From Candidatus Ozemobacteraceae bacterium (GTDB lineage: Bacteria; Muiribacteriota; Ozemobacteria; Ozemobacterales; Ozemobacteraceae), in assembly GCA_035373905.1 (NCBI GenBank), contig DAOSOK010000010.1, forward strand, positions 1 through 50,747: a stretch of 50,747 bases of DNA, given 5' to 3'. A model generated the notes under the pieces. That model was not told the DNA's origin, searched no databases, and worked only from the letters and a program-made list of their open reading frames with translations. The position numbers and the translations under genes were made by a program. Within the stretch, counting starts at the first letter, position 1. Each line of letters opens with the position of its first letter. Below, in pieces: positions 28,848 through 36,843 of the stretch.

Positions 28848-29570
28848 ATGTCCATGATGAGATCGCAGCATAATATACTTGCCGGAATACTTGTCTGTCT
28901 TGCGCTGTTTTGGAGCGCGTGCCACGCAGACGCTGTTTCCGTGCGGGTTCTTCAGGGTGGAATTCCCGTGGGCGACCTGCAGCAACTCGTCGAGGAAGGC
29001 TTCAGGCTCGGAAACGAGCGGATGCTGCGCCAGGCCTGGGATGCCTACGAGAAGGCCGTGCATCTCGATCCGGACGCGACCGACGGCTACAGGCAACTCG
29101 GCCGCGTGTATTTCAACCTTTCCCTCATCGGCGCGGCCGGCGATGCCGATTTTGCCCGGGCGAGCGAGTATGCTCGCCTGCTCGAGGTGAAGGAGCCGGG
29201 ATCGGCCGACGCCCATCACATCATGGGGCTCGTACTGTCCGGCAAGGGGGCTTTTCTGGACGCGCTCGACGAGTTGCGGCTGGCGTTGAGCCTGAAGCCG
29301 GCGAACGAACTGATCCTGTGCGATATCGCTTCAATCCATCTCGCCCTGCATCAACCAGACGAAACGATCAGGATGCTGGAGGGGAAAGCCCTCAAGCGCG
29401 GCTGGTCCTATTACATCCTCGCGATGGCCTGGCTCCAGAAAGGCGAGCGCGGTCGCGCCTGGCTCAACCTGCTGAAGGCCCGGAAACAGGGTTTCTCGGG
29501 ATACTGGGTCGACACGACCCTCGAGATGCTGATGCGGGACATCCGGCTCGAACGGAAAGCCGCTCAGTAA
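28848..29570 (+). CDS. Secreted TPR-repeat protein
   Basis: Of several ATGs, 28848 fits best because GGGAGG ends six bases upstream; 240 residues. The signal peptide (NILAGILVCLALFWSAC) probably ends at ADA-VS; the Cys is not in a proper lipobox. Helical repeats follow: RMLRQAWDAYEKAVHLDPDATDG (given in two parts: residues about 48-60 and 61-70), then FARASEYARLLEVKEPG, GAFLDALDELRLALSLKP and QPDETIRMLEGKA, i.e. about four TPR units. It is probably a periplasmic scaffold. It ends in a seven-base overlap with the convergent gene at 29564. Confidence 0.8.
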   Translation: MSMMRSQHNILAGILVCLALFWSACHADAVSVRVLQGGIPVGDLQQLVEEGFRLGNERMLRQAWDAYEKAVHLDPDATDGYRQLGRVYFNLSLIGAAGDADFARASEYARLLEVKEPGSADAHHIMGLVLSGKGAFLDALDELRLALSLKPANELILCDIASIHLALHQPDETIRMLEGKALKRGWSYYILAMAWLQKGERGRAWLNLLKARKQGFSGYWVDTTLEMLMRDIRLERKAAQ

Positions 29571-30148
29571 AATATATTTCTGAATATATACAGACAGAAG
29601 AGCAGGCCAATTCCCGCGATGATCAGGGTGGTCATCGGATTGCGGGCGTAGTGATATTTGAAGTTCTCGACGGCCGTCGGTTCGTAGGAAGCCCACCGGA
29701 GCAGGTTGTCCGCGTGGGTTTTGTATTTCGGGTTGCCCATGTATTTGCTGCTCGTATACGCCGTGAATTGAAACTCGTGATACCGGAACGTGGTCGACTG
29801 GTCGCCGCCGATCAGTCCGTGCAGGTCGCAGTACCAGTCGAAGTTCTTCGGATCCTTGAAGATGAGAAAATACTCGCAGTCGAGGGTTGGCGGTTTGGGG
29901 GCGTTGGGCAGAAAACGGTTCGTCAGGATCATCGTCCGGACATCCCTGAATTTTGCCCAAGTCGGGAACTCCTTGACGCCCGATTCGATGCACTTCTCCG
30001 TCGCCTCCCGGAGCATCGCCAGATTCGACCGGCAGGCCTTTGCGAGTTCGTATCCCGGATCAGCTGCCTCCGATATGCAGACCCCCGCGAACGTCAGTAT
30101 CGCCGTAACCGCGCCGATCATCACACCCCGCAGCCTTGTCGCCACCAT
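29564..30148 (-). CDS. Membrane protein of unknown function, two terminal transmembrane segments
   Basis: The 194-residue protein is not recognised. AGAGGT lies seven bases before the ATG. It has a hydrophobic N-terminus (about 8-27, possibly cleaved after SEA-AD), a soluble part with four Cys (positions about 39, 53, 91 and 107), and a C-terminal helix (about 173-190, MTTLIIAGIGLLFCLYIF). The N-terminal part after the signal, with LAMLREATEKCIESG, resembles the start of small pilin-associated or DUF1559-like proteins only superficially. It stands alone between convergent and divergent neighbours. Confidence 0.65.
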   Translation of the reverse strand: MVATRLRGVMIGAVTAILTFAGVCISEAADPGYELAKACRSNLAMLREATEKCIESGVKEFPTWAKFRDVRTMILTNRFLPNAPKPPTLDCEYFLIFKDPKNFDWYCDLHGLIGGDQSTTFRYHEFQFTAYTSSKYMGNPKYKTHADNLLRWASYEPTAVENFKYHYARNPMTTLIIAGIGLLFCLYIFRNIFY

Positions 30149-30236
30149 GTGCCACCTCTCCGGTCGGAAAATCAGAACAATGCGTCTGCGTCAATTCTAC
30201 CTCATCAACGGCTGCGATGCATCTCCCCGCGGTCTC

Positions 30237-30265
30237 TTGATTTCTCCCCGACGAAGTTGTACAAT
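30237..30265 (+). promoter_or_regulatory. Promoter candidate for tRNA-Arg
   Basis: TTGATT (30237-30242) and TACAAT (30260-30265) are 17 bases apart, with four and five of six consensus matches. The tRNA begins 28 bases downstream, leaving a short 5' leader for RNase P. Confidence 0.7.
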
Positions 30266-30292
30266 AACCTCGGTTTGAACGACACCCGATTC

Positions 30293-30366
30293 GCGCCTAT
30301 AGCTCAGGTGGATAGAGCACAGGATTCCTAATCCTGGTGCCCCAGGTTCGAGTCCTGGTAGGCGCA
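30293..30366 (+). tRNA. tRNA-Arg (anticodon CCU)
   Basis: The cloverleaf is complete: acceptor GCGCCTA (30293-30299) with TAGGCGC (30359-30365), D arm GCTC/GAGC, anticodon stem CAGGA/TCCTG with loop TTCCTAA (anticodon CCT, decoding AGG), and T arm CCAGG/CCTGG with loop TTCGAGT. The discriminator base is A and no CCA is encoded. It is a stand-alone transcription unit with a promoter upstream and a terminator downstream. Confidence 0.95.
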
Positions 30367-30371
30367 CCCGC

Positions 30372-30409
30372 AAAGCCGCTTCTGATGAATGTTTCAGGGG
30401 CGGCTTTTT
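30372..30409 (+). terminator. Rho-independent terminator of tRNA-Arg
   Basis: AAAGCCGC (30372-30379) pairs with GCGGCTTT (30400-30407), enclosing a second possible stem CTGA/TCAG, and runs into a T tract. It begins six bases after the tRNA, as expected for a monocistronic tRNA gene. From here to 30617 I see no further gene. Confidence 0.85.
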
Positions 30410-30617
30410 GTCTCCATGGAGAATCCTGTGATGAACAGTAAGGGGCCCTGATTTTATGCGGCTTTCCCGTGGGTGGCTTATCCGGGGCCGCGCTTGGCTG
30501 CCATCGTTGGCTGTTATAGTGGTGTGGCTTGTTGCCCCGCTTCCTGCGCGGTGGGAACGTGTGAAGAGTTGTCTGTGGTAAAATCGTGGAAAATCAACGG
30601 TGGAGTGAATTGAGTTC

Positions 30618-31169
30618 ATGAAGCGTTTTCTGGCGGGAATGATCGTTGGACTGTGCGTGTCGGCCGCTGCTTTGGCGGGAACCGTCGAGGAACTGAAAAT
30701 TGCCGCCGAGCGTGGGGATCCTTGGGCGCAAACCATGCTCGGTGTCCGGTGGGCCACGGGCAAAGACGTCGGGATCGATCCCGTTGAGGCCGTGGAATGG
30801 TTTCGCAAGGCGGCCGAACAGGGATATGCCTGCGCCCAGTACAATCTGGGGTATATGCATTTCAACGGGCTGGGCGTCATCAAGGATTACCGAGAGGCCG
30901 CGAACTGGTATCGCAGAGCCGCCGAGCAGGGATACGTCAATGCGCAGATGAATCTCGGCAATATGTACGTCCTCGGACAAGGGGTCCCCCGGGATATCTC
31001 CGAAGCGTATTTCTGGCTGACGCTCGCGGCCAGTCGGAGCCGAAAATGCATCGAGCTTCGCGACAAGGCGGGCGAAGCCCTGACTCCTGCCGAACGGGAA
31101 AACGTCAAGGAGCGCTGCAGACAATGGCTTGACTACGTCGAGAAACGCGACGAGCAGCACGGAGATTGA
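30618..31169 (+). CDS. Secreted Sel1-repeat protein
   Basis: The 183-residue protein has a signal peptide (MKRFLAGMIVGLCVSAAALA, cleavage near ALA-GT). Three Sel1-like repeats of 36 residues follow, each with the A-E-x-G-x-x-x-A-Q pattern: AAERGDPWAQTMLG (about 29-42), AAEQGYACAQYNLGYM (about 65-80) and AAEQGYVNAQMNLGNMY (about 101-117). A short divergent helical tail follows. Sel1 proteins act as interaction adaptors, often outside the cytoplasm. A promoter for the next genes lies just downstream, so this gene looks separately transcribed. Confidence 0.88.
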   Translation: MKRFLAGMIVGLCVSAAALAGTVEELKIAAERGDPWAQTMLGVRWATGKDVGIDPVEAVEWFRKAAEQGYACAQYNLGYMHFNGLGVIKDYREAANWYRRAAEQGYVNAQMNLGNMYVLGQGVPRDISEAYFWLTLAASRSRKCIELRDKAGEALTPAERENVKERCRQWLDYVEKRDEQHGD

Positions 31170-31180
31170 GCGCAACGGAT

Positions 31181-31209
31181 TTGACGACACGGCGTGCCGT
31201 GATTACAAT
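31181..31209 (+). promoter_or_regulatory. Strong promoter candidate with operator palindrome in the spacer
   Basis: TTGACG (31181-31186) and TACAAT (31204-31209) lie 17 bases apart and each match the consensus at five of six positions. The spacer contains CACGGC-GT-GCCGTG (31188-31201), a perfect inverted repeat with six-base arms, well placed for a repressor or a MerR-type activator. The secreted gene pair starts at 31262. Confidence 0.7.
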
Positions 31210-31261
31210 GAATGTAAGTCTTTGCCGCATGGCGGCCGTTCGATTCTTTGGAGGTGAATTC

Positions 31262-32143
31262 ATGATCCGATCTTTCGGAAAGGTATTCGCGACGGGACTG
31301 CTTGCCGCGCTGCCGCTCGTATGCACCGCTCAGGGCGCAGAGCCGGGGCAGGTCGGCCAGGCGGCCATTCCGCCCGCGCCTCCGGCGATTGAAACTCCGA
31401 CAACCCAGGCCGAAGAGGGATTCGTTCCCTCGTGGAAAATCGGCGACAAATGGACTCTCGAGGCGACCTACCGCGATCAGCGCAATCCCGGCGAGGTCTG
31501 GATGCCCCCGATCAAGTGGGTCTTCCATGTGAAATCCCGCAAGTCCGTTCATCGCACCGACTGTTACGTCCTGCACATCTATCCGGCGAAGCGGAACCTG
31601 AAAATGCAGGCCGTCCTCTACCTGTCCGTGCGGGACCTGAGGCCCATGCGACTCATCGAGATCTTCCCCACGCTCTTCGGCGCGAAGAGCAGGGAAAAAC
31701 CGATCGATCCGTTCCATGCCGAACCGCTGATCGGCGACGATACGCTGATTCCCTACGACATCCCCGTGTTTCCGCTCGTGCGGCCTTCCGTCCAGCGCGC
31801 CGACGGGTTCGGCGCCTATGCCGCGCCCGAGCCGAAGGTATTCGACAAGATCAAGAAGGTTGCCGGGTTCTCGTTCAAGCGCCAGGTCAGCCAGACCGAC
31901 AAGAAGCCCGACCGCCAGCATGCCGACGCCTTCACGGCGTATCGCCTCGGCGGAGAGACCTTCCAGGTCGAACTGACCGATACCCGGTCCGGCGCCGTTC
32001 AGACGCAGCTGTGGCAGGAAGGCTCGCCGTGGGCGATCTCGTGCGAGAGTCGCGACCGGCGCGTCCGCCTGATTCCGCCGACGCTTCCCGAAACGCTGCC
32101 CCCGGCCCCCGGGAGCGCCGAACCGAAGGAAGGTGAAGAATAA
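31262..32143 (+). CDS. Secreted protein of unknown function
   Basis: The ATG at 31262 follows GGAGG by seven bases and opens a signal peptide (MIRSFGKVFATGLLAALPLV, cleavage near TAQG-AE). The 293-residue product has a Pro/Ala/Thr-rich linker (about 32-52), then a beta-rich domain starting FVPSWKIGDKWTLEATYRD (about 55-73), which resembles the beginning of DUF-type lipoprotein-sorting or LolA-like beta sheets. I do not recognise a family. The stop codon overlaps the ATG of the transglutaminase-like gene by one base (TAATG), so both are translated together; a joint function, such as inhibitor, chaperone or substrate, is possible. Confidence 0.75.
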   Translation: MIRSFGKVFATGLLAALPLVCTAQGAEPGQVGQAAIPPAPPAIETPTTQAEEGFVPSWKIGDKWTLEATYRDQRNPGEVWMPPIKWVFHVKSRKSVHRTDCYVLHIYPAKRNLKMQAVLYLSVRDLRPMRLIEIFPTLFGAKSREKPIDPFHAEPLIGDDTLIPYDIPVFPLVRPSVQRADGFGAYAAPEPKVFDKIKKVAGFSFKRQVSQTDKKPDRQHADAFTAYRLGGETFQVELTDTRSGAVQTQLWQEGSPWAISCESRDRRVRLIPPTLPETLPPAPGSAEPKEGEE

Positions 32144-33141
32144 TGATGAACCTCCGACGCCTGTTTGCCATCGCTCTCGTTGCTCTTCCGCTTTTCGCTT
32201 CGGCTCCCGCTTCCGCCGAAGACGGATCGGCCCGGGGGGAAATCAAGCCGGCTCCCTGGTCCGGCGACTGGTGGTCAAGAAAACGCGGCCTGCTCGTAAA
32301 CGGGTGGAGCGGCCATCAGCCGTCTCCCTTCGCCCGATACGACGCCTACGTCCAGTCCCGTACGGGGCGCAACCCGGGGGCCCACGCCTGGGAGTCCAAT
32401 ATCAATAATACCCACTATAATCCCCGCGCGGAAAACTGGGAGGGGCACTGCAACGGCTGGGCCGCCGCCGCCATCCTGACTCCCGAACCCCGCGAACGCC
32501 GTGTCAGGAACGGGATCGTGTTCGAAACGGCCGATCAGAAGGGTATTCTGAGCGAACTCTATATGAACACCTACTGCATGTTCTACGGCAAGCGCAACTG
32601 GGGCAACCCCGGCGACGACCCGCAGGACATCTATCCCGACGAGTTCCATCGTCTGCTTCTCGAATACATCCAGAGCGGCAAGAGCGCGATGATCTGCGAC
32701 ACCACCCCCGACCGACAGGTCTGGAACTACCCGCTGTTCAAATTCGAGTCGACATGGAATTCGGGCTGGCTCGACGATAAGAAGCTGAAAGTAAAGACGA
32801 CCGTATATTATGCCGACGACAACGTCCCGGTCGAATTCCTCGGAACGAAGTGGTTCTCGACGACCTACACCTACAACCTGTTCGTCGACGGCAACGGCAA
32901 CATCACCGGCGGCGAATGGACCGGCCAGAGCCGCGACACCCATCCGGACTTCGTCTGGGTGCCGACCGGCGACGCGCCGAACCCGCCCAACACCGTCCAG
33001 GAAAACCCCAACCTCGATCCCAGATTCGTCCGCGAAATCACTCAGGGGCCCGCAACCCTCGATCAGCGCGCCGGAGATGCGATTCCCGCGCCTGAAGCCG
33101 TCATGGTGGAGGCAGGGCTCAATCCTACGGACCTTTTCTGA
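32143..33141 (+). CDS. Secreted transglutaminase-elicitor-like enzyme (TGase_elicitor family)
   Basis: The 332-residue protein has a signal peptide (MMNLRRLFAIALVALPLFAS, cleavage near ASA-ED). The family-like core comprises WSGDWWSRKRGLLVNG (about 39-54), SPFARYD, WEGHCNGWAAAAILTP (about 98-113) with the presumed catalytic Cys in HCNGW, and ICDTTPDRQVWNYPLFKFES (about 186-205). This order corresponds to the transglutaminase-elicitor family known from Phytophthora GP42 and bacterial relatives, which cross-link Gln and Lys side chains. A His/Asp pair for the triad is not certain from the sequence. It is the second gene of a promoter-led pair and is followed by a large hairpin. Confidence 0.78.
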   Translation: MMNLRRLFAIALVALPLFASAPASAEDGSARGEIKPAPWSGDWWSRKRGLLVNGWSGHQPSPFARYDAYVQSRTGRNPGAHAWESNINNTHYNPRAENWEGHCNGWAAAAILTPEPRERRVRNGIVFETADQKGILSELYMNTYCMFYGKRNWGNPGDDPQDIYPDEFHRLLLEYIQSGKSAMICDTTPDRQVWNYPLFKFESTWNSGWLDDKKLKVKTTVYYADDNVPVEFLGTKWFSTTYTYNLFVDGNGNITGGEWTGQSRDTHPDFVWVPTGDAPNPPNTVQENPNLDPRFVREITQGPATLDQRAGDAIPAPEAVMVEAGLNPTDLF

Positions 33142-33160
33142 CACGGAGCAGACCCGATCA

Positions 33161-33193
33161 GCGCGGGGAACGGTTTTCTGCCGTTTCCCGCGC
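33161..33193 (+). terminator. Large hairpin between the transglutaminase-like gene and the pilin cluster
   Basis: GCGCGGGGAACGG (33161-33173) pairs with CCGTTTCCCGCGC (33181-33193) over 13 base pairs with one G-T pair and a seven-base loop. No T run follows, so it could be a terminator of the non-canonical type, an mRNA-stabilising structure or an attenuator for the prepilin gene at 33208. Confidence 0.55.
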
Positions 33194-33207
33194 GTCGTTC
33201 CCGAAAC

Positions 33208-33681
33208 ATGACGATCCGAACGAGGCGCCGCCGGGGGCTCACGATGGTCGAACTGACCGTCGCGGCGTCGCTCATGACGGTTCTGTTCATCATCGGCTGG
33301 ACCATCGCGAACAGCTTCGTCGGCGTGCGCAAAACCCGTGATTTCGAAACGGCCGTCGCGCTCGCCGCGCAGACCGTGGAAGCCGTGCGAGCCGCCCGGT
33401 TCCAGCAGATCGGCTCGTCGAAGGACATCCGCCGCGACACCCTCGTGGGGGATTTCAACTCCGGGCGCGAGGTATACGACTCGAACGAGGGGTTCATTCC
33501 CGTCGTCAAAATCGGCAGGACCGAGTTCAAACGCGAAATAACCGTGGCCGACTGTCCGTCGAAGATCGGCGGCGTTCCTTCGGGCCTGAAGGTGATCAGA
33601 ATCCTCGTCTCCTGGCGCGCGACCGAGGACGGGACGCCCCTGACGTTCGAGACCGTGACCACCCAGGCCGATCTCTGGTGA
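33208..33681 (+). CDS. Prepilin-like protein (minor pseudopilin)
   Basis: The 157-residue protein has a class-III leader (MTIRTRRRRG), cleavage after Gly10, and LTMVELTVAASLMTVLFIIG with Glu at mature position 5. The remainder is a small soluble domain; TAVALAAQTVEAVRAAR (about 47-63) is typical of GspI/PilV-like pilins. No good ribosome-binding site is visible before the ATG. Three genes with spacing of 4 or overlap follow: 33208, 33686, 34468. Confidence 0.85.
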   Translation: MTIRTRRRRGLTMVELTVAASLMTVLFIIGWTIANSFVGVRKTRDFETAVALAAQTVEAVRAARFQQIGSSKDIRRDTLVGDFNSGREVYDSNEGFIPVVKIGRTEFKREITVADCPSKIGGVPSGLKVIRILVSWRATEDGTPLTFETVTTQADLW

Positions 33682-33685
33682 GCGC

Positions 33686-34471
33686 ATGACGTTTCCGACT
33701 CTCACGCCTGGCGACCGGGGCGCGACCGACATGCCCGGGCGGAACGCTTCGTTCGGACGGCGTCTGCCTGCCGGGGGAGTGACGCTCGTCGAGATCATGA
33801 TCGGGTTCGCGCTGTTTCTCCTGCTGATGCTGGCGATCTATCGCCTGTTTTTCGCCGAGATCCGTTCGATCAGGACGGCCCTCGAGCATATCGGTGTGAA
33901 CGAGAACGCGCGGCTCTTCCTGTCGCAGTTCGCCAACGATGTCAGAAACTCGAACCGCGTCGTGTTCCCCTCGCCGGTCATGCGAGAGGCCGTTCCGAAG
34001 CTGATCTGCACGGGCGAGGGAAAAGTGTGCACGTTTGAGGGACAGTCGCTCGACTTCGCCGTCAAGCCGCCCGACGAGAATTTTCTGAAGCTGACGACCG
34101 TCGACTGGCGGCTGGTCAAGGCGAAGGACGGAACGTTCGATCTCGTTCGCGACATCAACTCTGAGGTTCCGACCAGGCCCGGCGGACCGGCCCCCTGGAG
34201 AGGCACGCGGACGGTCTGCGGCGGCGTGAAAGATATGATCGTCTATACGGAAATCCGCCGGCCGGTGAGGTTCGGATCGGTTCCCGGCCTGCCGCTGAAG
34301 AGTTTCATCATCACCGAACCGTATGAAACCGACGGGACCGGCCCGTATCTCGTTCACGTCAGAATCACCTTCGTCCGCCAGGGCGGCGGCTCCGGATCAA
34401 GAACCGACGCGGCGCACACGATCCGCACGTGCTTTTCCCTGCGCGGCCGGCCGAACGGGGTGAACCCATGA
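33686..34471 (+). CDS. Prepilin-like protein (GspJ/PilW-like)
   Basis: The 261-residue protein has a long leader of 31 residues ending in Gly, then VTLVEIMIGFALFLLLMLAIY with Glu at mature position 5. An in-frame ATG after 15 residues (DMPGRN) could be the true start. The soluble part includes NENARLFLSQFANDVRNSN, a helix typical of W/J-type minor pilins. It starts four bases after the preceding pilin gene and overlaps the next gene by four (ATGA). Confidence 0.85.
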   Translation: MTFPTLTPGDRGATDMPGRNASFGRRLPAGGVTLVEIMIGFALFLLLMLAIYRLFFAEIRSIRTALEHIGVNENARLFLSQFANDVRNSNRVVFPSPVMREAVPKLICTGEGKVCTFEGQSLDFAVKPPDENFLKLTTVDWRLVKAKDGTFDLVRDINSEVPTRPGGPAPWRGTRTVCGGVKDMIVYTEIRRPVRFGSVPGLPLKSFIITEPYETDGTGPYLVHVRITFVRQGGGSGSRTDAAHTIRTCFSLRGRPNGVNP

Positions 34472-36744
34472 ATATGAGTCGATATTCATCCGGCCAGGCC
34501 CTCATCGTCGTGCTGATGATCGCGCTCATCCTCGGCATTCTCGTCGGGGCGGTCTTCCGGTTTCAGCAGGGGCAGATGCATCTGCTTTCCCGCAGCGCGA
34601 AGGATTACCTCGCACTGTGCGCCGCCGAAGCCGGCGTTCATGCCGTTCTGGCGGAGATGAAGGCCGACTACCAGTTCGTCACCCACGGCAACCCCTATAT
34701 CCCCATGAAGGGCTGGTCGAACCCGGCGAAGCACAAATACTGGCTCGTCGGCGATGCGGACGGCCTCCAGCTGGACCACCCCGAACGCGGCGTCTACACC
34801 GGGCGCATCACGATGAAGCGCACGCGCATCACCGGGGAGTTCAAGGTCCGGGTGAAGCTCGCCGGAGCAAAAAACAGCGTCGATACGAAGACCGTCGACG
34901 AGTCGCACCGGTATTTCATCCTCGAGGCGATCGGGAGCGTCGGCGACGCCTGCCGCAAGGTCGAGGCGGTGATCGAACGTACGACGCCGGGATCTTTTAT
35001 GCAGTATGACGGCCAGGTCCTCGACCTCGCCGAACTCGGCCCGAACCGCCTCGTGCCCGGCATCGTCAGGCGCGGCCGGCTGTACGGCCAGGAAATGTTG
35101 AAAGTCGGAAAGCGCGGCCCGCTCGACGCCGGACTCGAACTGCTCGACATGGAGAAGATCTCGACTCCCGGCTATTTCAAGACGACGGCGGGAATGCGGG
35201 TCACGTTCAGGAACGGCAAGAGTGGCCATCTCAAGCCCGACGCCGATTCCGATCTGCCGGAAGGGTTCGAGACGTTTCCCGACGTGGGCATGGGGAAAGT
35301 GCTGACCCAGTTCGTGCTCGACGGCATGCGCGGTGGAAAATCCGAGAAGTTCCCGGTCCTGAACCCCGACTACTGGCGCAAGGCCCGCGATCCGGCGCCG
35401 ATCGTCCTCCTGCCGGGCTTTTCCTTCAAGGGATTCGGCCCCTCGAAGTGGCGCAACCCCGCCAAACCGTCGGAAGTCGTCTACGATCTGAAATTTCCCG
35501 ACAAATACCTGACGAACCAGGCCGAGGCCGAGGATGCCTCGAAGCCTTCCGATACGCATCCGGACAACCGCGACAAGACGCTCATCTATTCGACGGTTCC
35601 CCTGCGGATTTGGGGAAACCCCCCGTTCAAGGCGCTCACGCTGGTCTGCGAGAAGGACGTCTACATGGCCGGCGATTTCAATCAGAACCCGAAGAACCCC
35701 CAGAACTGGGACCTCGGCTGGCGTGAATACGACAAAAAACTCGAGAACGGCACCGACAAGAACGGCGTGATGGTGATTTCATTCGGCCGCATCTGGTTCG
35801 ACTACTCGAATCCGCTCAACTTCCTTCGCGAAGAGCTGAAAACCCTGCTGGACTACGAGATCGGGATGCGGCTCGGGGGCAACGAGCTGAATCCGGTTTC
35901 GATGATTCCGATCACGTATCCGCCGCGATTCGGCACGACCGCCCGGGATATGCGGCTGCCGATGCTCGCGTTGAATTTCAACAAGATCGGAACGCTGTTC
36001 GCGCTTCCGAAAACGCCGCCTGAGGTCATTCCCGTCACAATGGGAAGCCTGATGGTGCATCCGGCGCTCAAGGAGCTTCGCGAGTATTTCGAACCGACGT
36101 CCGATCCGGCGGTATATAAACAGGGGTTCTGCATCAAAGGCTTTCTTGCGCGTCAGAAGATTCTCGAAACGATCGGCGGGGCCTGCTACATGACCGGCGC
36201 GCTGCTGCCGTTCGAGCGCGATATTGCGATCGACATGATTCTCGAGCGGATGGAAAAGGAGATGGACGAAGAAGAGCCGGACCGAACACTCGGCATCTGG
36301 AACGCCTGCGATCGTCTCTTCAAGATGGCGGTGAAGAACCCCAAGACGGGGTTCAGGATGCCGGAAATGACCGTCAACGCTCTCCTGATCGACTGCGCGG
36401 AGTTGAATGCGCGCTGGGATTCGCTCGACGGCACCGGAAAAGTCACGAACGAACTCGGGAACATCGACGACGGGCTGATGAGATGCTTCCGATACGCCGG
36501 GGACGACACCCGGGTGATTCTCCGCCACCACGGCGGGATGATCCACCTGCGAAACAGGAAGGCCGATGTGTTCCTCGACGGACGGCTTCGGGAAGACCAG
36601 CCGATCGTCCGTCGCCGCTCCTGGGACTCGACGTTCGTCCGCGGCGGAGGCGACTACTTCCCGCCCTATCAACCGGCGGCGTTCAACATCATCACCTGGC
36701 ATGACGAGACCGCCGCCCTCGAAGAGTTCAAGGCCTTCGAGTGA
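34468..36744 (+). CDS. Large PilX/GspK-like pilus-associated protein
   Basis: The ATG at 34468 overlaps the upstream stop (ATGA). The 758-residue protein starts MNMSRYSSGQALIVVLMIAL, a pilin-like hydrophobic N-terminus of PilX/GspK type with no Glu at position 5, and continues with FRFQQGQMHLLSRSAKDYLALCAAEAGVHAVL (about 26-57), the helix that contacts other minor pilins. The remaining 690 residues form a large soluble domain without recognised family. GspK proteins are near 330 residues and PilX near 170, so this is far larger. It probably caps or primes a pseudopilus and displays a big extracellular domain. The gene closes the 33208-36744 cluster. Confidence 0.75.
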   Translation: MNMSRYSSGQALIVVLMIALILGILVGAVFRFQQGQMHLLSRSAKDYLALCAAEAGVHAVLAEMKADYQFVTHGNPYIPMKGWSNPAKHKYWLVGDADGLQLDHPERGVYTGRITMKRTRITGEFKVRVKLAGAKNSVDTKTVDESHRYFILEAIGSVGDACRKVEAVIERTTPGSFMQYDGQVLDLAELGPNRLVPGIVRRGRLYGQEMLKVGKRGPLDAGLELLDMEKISTPGYFKTTAGMRVTFRNGKSGHLKPDADSDLPEGFETFPDVGMGKVLTQFVLDGMRGGKSEKFPVLNPDYWRKARDPAPIVLLPGFSFKGFGPSKWRNPAKPSEVVYDLKFPDKYLTNQAEAEDASKPSDTHPDNRDKTLIYSTVPLRIWGNPPFKALTLVCEKDVYMAGDFNQNPKNPQNWDLGWREYDKKLENGTDKNGVMVISFGRIWFDYSNPLNFLREELKTLLDYEIGMRLGGNELNPVSMIPITYPPRFGTTARDMRLPMLALNFNKIGTLFALPKTPPEVIPVTMGSLMVHPALKELREYFEPTSDPAVYKQGFCIKGFLARQKILETIGGACYMTGALLPFERDIAIDMILERMEKEMDEEEPDRTLGIWNACDRLFKMAVKNPKTGFRMPEMTVNALLIDCAELNARWDSLDGTGKVTNELGNIDDGLMRCFRYAGDDTRVILRHHGGMIHLRNRKADVFLDGRLREDQPIVRRRSWDSTFVRGGGDYFPPYQPAAFNIITWHDETAALEEFKAFE

Positions 36745-36759
36745 TTTGCCGGGGATGAC

Positions 36760-36788
36760 TGGCAAACGGGCGCTCTTCGCCGTATAAT
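36760..36788 (+). promoter_or_regulatory. Promoter candidate for the kinase/regulator pair
   Basis: A perfect TATAAT (36783-36788) lies 17 bases after TGGCAA (36760-36765), a poor -35 match. The kinase TTG start is 56 bases downstream. Confidence 0.45.
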
Positions 36789-36843
36789 GCGGGCCGCGTC
36801 GCCGACAGCCGGCGCCGTGTAGTTCCGGTTCCGGAGGCTTCGA

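Noticed and set aside
30197..30883. A minus-strand frame covering the tRNA and the Sel1 gene
   Set aside because: It runs through a complete tRNA gene and a terminator, and its composition is that of a shadow frame.
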